A stretch of DNA of 24,462 nt from Planococcaceae bacterium UBA3378 (lineage in GTDB: Bacteria; Bacillota; Bacilli; Bacillales_A; Planococcaceae): contig DEQA01000247.1 in the NCBI GenBank assembly GCA_002359075.1, positions 1 through 24,462 on the forward strand, given 5' to 3'. The notes below the pieces were generated by a model. That model was not told the origin of the DNA, ran no database searches, and saw only the letters and a program-made list of their open reading frames with translations. Below are positions 20,743 through 24,462 of the stretch, in pieces; position 1 is the first letter of the stretch; every line of letters starts with the position of its first letter. Both the position numbers and the translations under genes were made by a program.

Positions 20743-22059
20743 ATGTTCAATTTATTTAATAAATCCGCTGTAAAATCAAGTACAGGGTTTTTTAAGGTCG
20801 AAGAATATAGTAAACAAGTACATTTAGATGTTTCAGCCTATCCGGAGTTGAACAAACAACTGCAATTACTCAACCTGACAAAAACAGATTTAGCTATTTT
20901 AAAACAGCTGCAGCCATTAGCAGCAAATACGATTCCTGTTATGGTTGATGAATTTTACAAAGCAATCAGCCTAAGTTCGGAGTTAATGGGTATTATAGGG
21001 AAAACTTCGCATATCGATAAATTAAAAGTCACTCTTCACAAGCATTTGGAAGATATTTTTAATAGTAATATAGACAGCACTTATGTAGAGGAGCGGAAAA
21101 CGATCGCCCATGTACATGTGCGCATCGGCCTTCGTTCAAAATGGTACTTAGCATCCTTTCAATCCTTAATGACGACTTTTATTGATTTCATTCAAACATT
21201 GGGGCTATCAACGGAAGATGCAGCACAAGCAATCAAAGCCTTCTCTAAAGTTATTAACTTAGAGCAGCAGCTTGTGATTGAAGCGTATGAAAAAGAGGAG
21301 GAGCGTCTTCGTATGCAGACGGACGAACTAAAGCATAACCTCATTCATACGATCCAAAATACAGCCGAGGAGCTTTATGCTATCAGCAATGAAACAACTA
21401 CTTCCTTGGCTGCAATCTCCACACAGACAGATGAAATCGCCTCTGCTACCCATCAGGGGCTGGACTTTGTGTCGAAAACAGAAAATAAATCGCATATAGG
21501 CAAGGAGCATCTAGCTAATCAAACCGGTCTAATGGGCACGGTGTTAGAGCGTGTAAATATTTTAGAAGCATCGATGGAACAGCTGCGGATTTCTTCCCGG
21601 AAAATTTCGGAGATCGTTGGCCTTGTAACAGGTATTGCTGATCAAACAAATCTCCTTGCATTGAACGCCTCCATTGAAGCAGCTCGTGCCGGGGAGCATG
21701 GGAAAGGTTTTGCCGTAGTAGCCGAGGAAGTCCGTAAACTGGCAGAAGAAACAAAAAATGCGGTAAAGAATGTGTCGATCCTTATCCAAGAAACAGAATC
21801 TAATATTAGCAGTATGGCAGACTCAGTTGGCAGCGTTGACTCCCAGGTGAAAATCAGTGTAAATACTCAGCATGAACTGACAGCATCATTCAGTGCTATT
21901 GCAGAGGCCGTTTCAGGTATCCGCACACAATATATGAGTACATCAAAAGATATTGGAACGATTTCCAAATTAATCACCGAGCTAGCAGAGGGGGCAAACC
22001 TTGTCTCTACTTCATCTGACCAATTAATCGGCATTGTTCATGAGCTTTCACAGGATTAA
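20743..22059 (+). CDS. hemAT: Globin-coupled chemotaxis sensor (HemAT-type aerotaxis transducer)
   Basis: 438 residues, no membrane segment, so a cytoplasmic sensor. The N-terminal sensor globin (about 20-185) shows the proximal haem histidine H125 in VHVRIGLRSKWYLASFQSL and a distal-pocket Tyr at Y72 (DEFYK). Both are offset by +2 from H123 and Y70 of B. subtilis HemAT. A linker helix (NLEQQLVIEAYEKEEERL) joins an MCP signalling domain whose hairpin tip is GIADQTNLLALNASIEAARAGEHGKGFAVVAEEVRKLAEE (298-337), which contacts CheA/CheW. No HAMP domain. I chose ATG at 20743 because GGAGA lies 7 bases upstream. Likely O2 or aerotaxis sensing. It is the only plus-strand gene in the window. Confidence 0.93.
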   Translation: MFNLFNKSAVKSSTGFFKVEEYSKQVHLDVSAYPELNKQLQLLNLTKTDLAILKQLQPLAANTIPVMVDEFYKAISLSSELMGIIGKTSHIDKLKVTLHKHLEDIFNSNIDSTYVEERKTIAHVHVRIGLRSKWYLASFQSLMTTFIDFIQTLGLSTEDAAQAIKAFSKVINLEQQLVIEAYEKEEERLRMQTDELKHNLIHTIQNTAEELYAISNETTTSLAAISTQTDEIASATHQGLDFVSKTENKSHIGKEHLANQTGLMGTVLERVNILEASMEQLRISSRKISEIVGLVTGIADQTNLLALNASIEAARAGEHGKGFAVVAEEVRKLAEETKNAVKNVSILIQETESNISSMADSVGSVDSQVKISVNTQHELTASFSAIAEAVSGIRTQYMSTSKDIGTISKLITELAEGANLVSTSSDQLIGIVHELSQD

Positions 22060-22109
22060 AAAACAAAGAGGGAGCTGCCCAAGAAATGTTTATTTGCTGA
22101 GCAGCTCCC
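22057..22109 (-). terminator. Hairpin terminator between the sensor and thioesterase genes
   Basis: GGGAGCTGC and GCAGCTCCC form a 9-bp stem with a 22-base loop. On the minus strand it is followed by TCTTTGTTTTTT, serving the thioesterase gene. On the plus strand the tail is poor (ATTACTTAT), so it is only a partial stop for the sensor gene. Confidence 0.8.
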
Positions 22110-22131
22110 ATTACTTATATGGTGTTTCTGT

Positions 22132-22611
22132 TTATTTATGCGCCAGTTCTCTTTTTTTCTTGCGGTACTCACGACGCATAGGTCCTGTTTCAAATAAGCG
22201 GCGTTCTGTTTCCGTTTCCGGATGGATACCTACCACTTCCCGCGGTTTGCCCTGTTCATCAATTGCTACCATTGTAACAAATGATTCTGTCGTCAACCGC
22301 TCTGCCCCTGACTTCAAATCGCGGCAAATGACACGTACATAGACCTCCATCGATGTTCGGCCCGTAAACGTAACCATCGATTCAAGTTCCAGTACATCTC
22401 CTGCATAGGCAGAAGAAACAAAGTCCACTGAGTCAATCGAAGCTGTGACAACCTCTCCCTTTGAATGCTTCATCGCCGCTAACGCAGCAATTTCATCAAT
22501 ATATCGTAATACCTGCCCGCCAAAAATTGACTTATGGTGATTAGTATCAGAAGGCATGATTAAGCGTGTCTGGTGTGTACGCGAAGAGCTCATCGGTACA
22601 GTATTTCCCAT
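22132..22611 (-). CDS. Acyl-CoA thioesterase, hotdog fold (YkhA-like)
   Basis: 159 residues. It hydrolyses acyl-CoA to free fatty acid and CoA. The hotdog signature is the N-terminal MPSDTNHHKSIFGGQVLRYIDEIAALAA, with the catalytic Asp/Asn region NHHKSIFGG and the long helix, followed by the strands EVVTASIDSVDFVSSAYAGDVLEL and SMEVYVRVICRD. The basic C-terminal tail (RREYRKKKRELAHK) is common in Bacillales YkhA-like proteins. AGGGAG precedes the ATG by 9 bases. A promoter-like pair lies upstream and a terminator downstream, so it is monocistronic. Chain-length specificity cannot be read from sequence. Confidence 0.9.
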   Translation of the reverse strand: MGNTVPMSSSRTHQTRLIMPSDTNHHKSIFGGQVLRYIDEIAALAAMKHSKGEVVTASIDSVDFVSSAYAGDVLELESMVTFTGRTSMEVYVRVICRDLKSGAERLTTESFVTMVAIDEQGKPREVVGIHPETETERRLFETGPMRREYRKKKRELAHK

Positions 22612-22642
22612 AGTTCTGCACTCCCTAAAAGATGATGGTATT

Positions 22643-22672
22643 ACTGTAACACTGCTAAAACGTGCTTTTCAA
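22643..22672 (-). promoter_or_regulatory. Candidate promoter of the acyl-CoA thioesterase gene
   Basis: TTGAAA (22672-22667) and TACAGT (22648-22643) are 18 bases apart on the minus strand, about 30 bases before the start codon. Boxes match 5/6 and 4/6. The intergenic 22612-22710 shows no clear terminator for the aldehyde dehydrogenase. Confidence 0.45.
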
Positions 22673-22710
22673 TTATTTTGCTGACATAAGAAATGTTTAT
22701 TCTCTCATTA

Positions 22711-24138
22711 TCAAAATACTGTTTTCATCGTAATAAATTTCAGATGGGTCATCTCTTCCAGCGCGTATTTAATCCCTTCTTTTCCATACCCGCTCATCTT
22801 CACACCACCATAAGGCATATGATCAACACGGAATGTAGGAATATCATTGATAATGACAGCGCCTGCTTCTAGTTCATCTGCAGCCCGCATTGCATCGGTT
22901 AAGACATTTGTATAAATCCCTACATTTAAGCCGAGCTCCGTGTTGTTTACAAGAGAAATGGCTTCATCTAATGTTTCATATGGAACAATAGAAACAATCG
23001 GGGCAAAGGTCTCCTCACATACGATTCTCATATCCGCTGTCACGTTCGTCATAACAGTTGGCGTTAACGTACGTTCTGTAAATTCTGCACCCGCAGCGAC
23101 TACAGCTCCTTTTGCTTTGGCATCCTCAATCCACGATTGAATACGCTTTACTTCATCAGGATGGATCATTGCACTGACATCTGTCTCACTATTCATCGGA
23201 TCACCCATACGGAGCTTTTTCGTTTCAGCCACAAATTTCTCAACAAACTCCTCATAGATAGATTGATGAACATAAATACGCTGCAGCGAAATACATACTT
23301 GACCGGCAAAATTAAAGGCGCCACCTACTGCACGTGCTACCATTTTTTCAATAGGGGTAGATGGTTCGACGATAACGGCTGCATTCGATCCTAATTCAAG
23401 AGTAATTCTGCGCAGACCGACCTTTTCCTTCATTTTCATGCCTACTGCTCCGCTTCCTGTAAAGGTCACCTTCTTAATAAGCGGATGTGTTACTAAAATA
23501 TCGCCAAGCTCCCCGCCTGACCCCGTCACAATTTGTAAGCATCCATCGGGTAGACCGGCTTCCTTGAAAATCTCAGCCATCACAAGGGAACTTAGCGGCG
23601 TTTGTGTAGCCGGCTTTAATACGACTGTATTGCCAGCCGCTACAGCAGGTCCTACTTTATGGGCTACGAGGTTAAACGGAAAATTAAACGGCGTAATGGC
23701 GCTTATAACACCAAGCGGTACACGCTTTGTATAGCCAAGGCGATCTGTAACACCGGGTGCAGCATCCATAGGTACTGTTTCACCTGTCGATTGCTTTGTC
23801 GCCTCTGCAGAGAACTGATATGTAGCAATCGTACGGTCTATTTCAACCAAACCTGCCGATATTGGTTTTGCTGCTTCCTGAGCCAAAATTTCGGCTAGCT
23901 CCTGCTTGCGCTCACGCATAATTGCCACGACTTTATACAAGATTTCAGCACGGTCATAAGCCGCCATTTTCTTGAATGATTGGAAAGCTTCATGGGCCCC
24001 TTCTATCGCACGCTCTACGTCCTGTACACTTGCCTTTGCTACTTTTGCAATGACTTCCCCGCTATAAGGTGAAGCCAAATCATATGTTCTCTCTGCTGCT
24101 TCCCAGTGTCCATTAATCCATAGTTTTGTCTCCTGCAT
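22711..24138 (-). CDS. NAD(P)+-dependent aldehyde dehydrogenase family protein
   Basis: 475 residues. It oxidises an aldehyde to an acid with NAD(P)+. The classic ALDH landmarks are present: ITPFNFPFN (149-157), K175 in VVLKPA, FTGSGAVG (226-233), the general base E248 in LELGSN, the nucleophile C282 in FAGQVCISLQR, and CEETFAPIV near the C-terminus. LELGSN in place of the usual LELGG, plus GQVCISLQRIYVH, resembles the lactaldehyde or non-phosphorylating glyceraldehyde-3-phosphate dehydrogenase branch. The substrate is not deducible. I chose ATG at 24138 with GGAGGTG 6 bases upstream. GTG at 24147 is inside that site. It starts 14 bases after the preceding gene. Confidence 0.9.
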   Translation of the reverse strand: MQETKLWINGHWEAAERTYDLASPYSGEVIAKVAKASVQDVERAIEGAHEAFQSFKKMAAYDRAEILYKVVAIMRERKQELAEILAQEAAKPISAGLVEIDRTIATYQFSAEATKQSTGETVPMDAAPGVTDRLGYTKRVPLGVISAITPFNFPFNLVAHKVGPAVAAGNTVVLKPATQTPLSSLVMAEIFKEAGLPDGCLQIVTGSGGELGDILVTHPLIKKVTFTGSGAVGMKMKEKVGLRRITLELGSNAAVIVEPSTPIEKMVARAVGGAFNFAGQVCISLQRIYVHQSIYEEFVEKFVAETKKLRMGDPMNSETDVSAMIHPDEVKRIQSWIEDAKAKGAVVAAGAEFTERTLTPTVMTNVTADMRIVCEETFAPIVSIVPYETLDEAISLVNNTELGLNVGIYTNVLTDAMRAADELEAGAVIINDIPTFRVDHMPYGGVKMSGYGKEGIKYALEEMTHLKFITMKTVF

Positions 24139-24152
24139 AAAAAGCACCTCCG

Positions 24153-24462
24153 TTAAAAATTCAAATCTATATCTAACAAACCTGCCAGGCCTTCTGTCAC
24201 ACCTGCCGGTAAATCAAAAAGGAAATCACCTAACAGCTCTATTTCCTGCCAAGCGGTAAGACGCTGTATATCAATTGCTTGCTGTAGGTGTACATGCTCC
24301 CTTATAAGCTTTTGAATAGCTATGACCAATGCGAACTCCTTTACTCCTTTTAACGCCTTTGTGTTTCGCAGCTGCTCTTCCAGTACGGCCACTTCTTCAA
24401 CAGCCTGTAAGTCTGCAGCAGCTAAGGCAAGGATTCCAAGAAACGGATAATGGAGTCTCTTT
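24153..24462 (-). CDS. Protein of unknown function, 5' end outside the window
   Basis: The minus-strand frame is open to the right edge, so the true start is outside. A GTG at 24392 is internal, without a ribosome binding site. About 102 visible residues: KRLHYPFLGILALAAADLQ at the edge, then amphipathic helical sequence (EEQLRNTKALKGVKEFALVI) and an acidic, leucine-rich C-terminus (LLGDFLFDLPAGVTEGLAGL, LLDIDLNF). I do not recognise the family. Its stop abuts the ribosome binding site of the aldehyde dehydrogenase, so the two are very likely one operon. Confidence 0.7.
   Translation of the reverse strand, partial: KRLHYPFLGILALAAADLQAVEEVAVLEEQLRNTKALKGVKEFALVIAIQKLIREHVHLQQAIDIQRLTAWQEIELLGDFLFDLPAGVTEGLAGLLDIDLNF

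Noticed and set aside
1..24462. Search for a defence system, mobile element, CRISPR array or novel gene cluster
   Set aside because: Gene content is core Bacillales housekeeping plus ordinary accessory genes. No transposase, integrase, direct-repeat array, tRNA-adjacent insertion or unexplained multi-gene cluster was visible.

Overview
The window is about 24.5 kb of core chromosome from a low-to-moderate G+C Gram-positive bacterium of the order Bacillales. Gene order and protein sequences follow the Bacillus subtilis ctsR-to-rpoB region. The protein divergence, and the presence of sigH, mcsA/mcsB/ctsR and a cytoplasmic globin chemoreceptor, suggest a Planococcaceae-type relative (Lysinibacillus/Solibacillus-like). 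That genus-level placement is inference. Nearly every gene lies on the minus strand, so the biological reading order runs from high to low coordinates.

Right edge to about 20.2 kb: an accessory stretch. It holds a protein of unknown function cut by the window edge, an aldehyde dehydrogenase coupled to it, an acyl-CoA thioesterase, a globin-coupled chemotaxis sensor (the only plus-strand gene), and two small membrane proteins (one DUF4870-like).

From 19.7 to 15.0 kb: the class III heat-shock operon ctsR-mcsA-mcsB-clpC. It has a near-consensus sigma-A promoter overlapped by an exact CtsR operator and ends at a strong terminator. This is the protein-quality-control unit: repressor, McsA/McsB arginine kinase, and AAA+ unfoldase for ClpP.

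From 14.9 to 6.1 kb: radA, the PIN/TRAM membrane protein yacL, ispD and ispF (isoprenoid MEP pathway), gltX, cysS behind a cysteine T-box, mrnC (Mini-RNase III), rlmB and rae1/yacP. Compared with B. subtilis, disA is missing between radA and yacL, and cysE is missing between gltX and cysS. Each position is now a non-coding interval of about 450-480 bp.

From 5.6 to 0.2 kb: sigH, rpmG (L33, only 49 codons), secE, nusG, rplK, rplA, rplJ, rplL and an rsmC-like methyltransferase (ybxB). The left edge carries the likely promoter and leader for rpoB, which lies outside the window. Cis-regulatory RNA is dense here: an L10 leader with attenuator, two L1-site-like hairpins, and several terminators.

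I find no mobile element, CRISPR array, tRNA, rRNA or convincing novel multi-gene system. The points worth a second look are regulatory: the rearranged disA and cysE positions, a structured element in the disA gap, the duplicated L1-site motif, an unusually long Shine-Dalgarno spacing at nusG, and an 11-codon leader-like reading frame upstream of ctsR.
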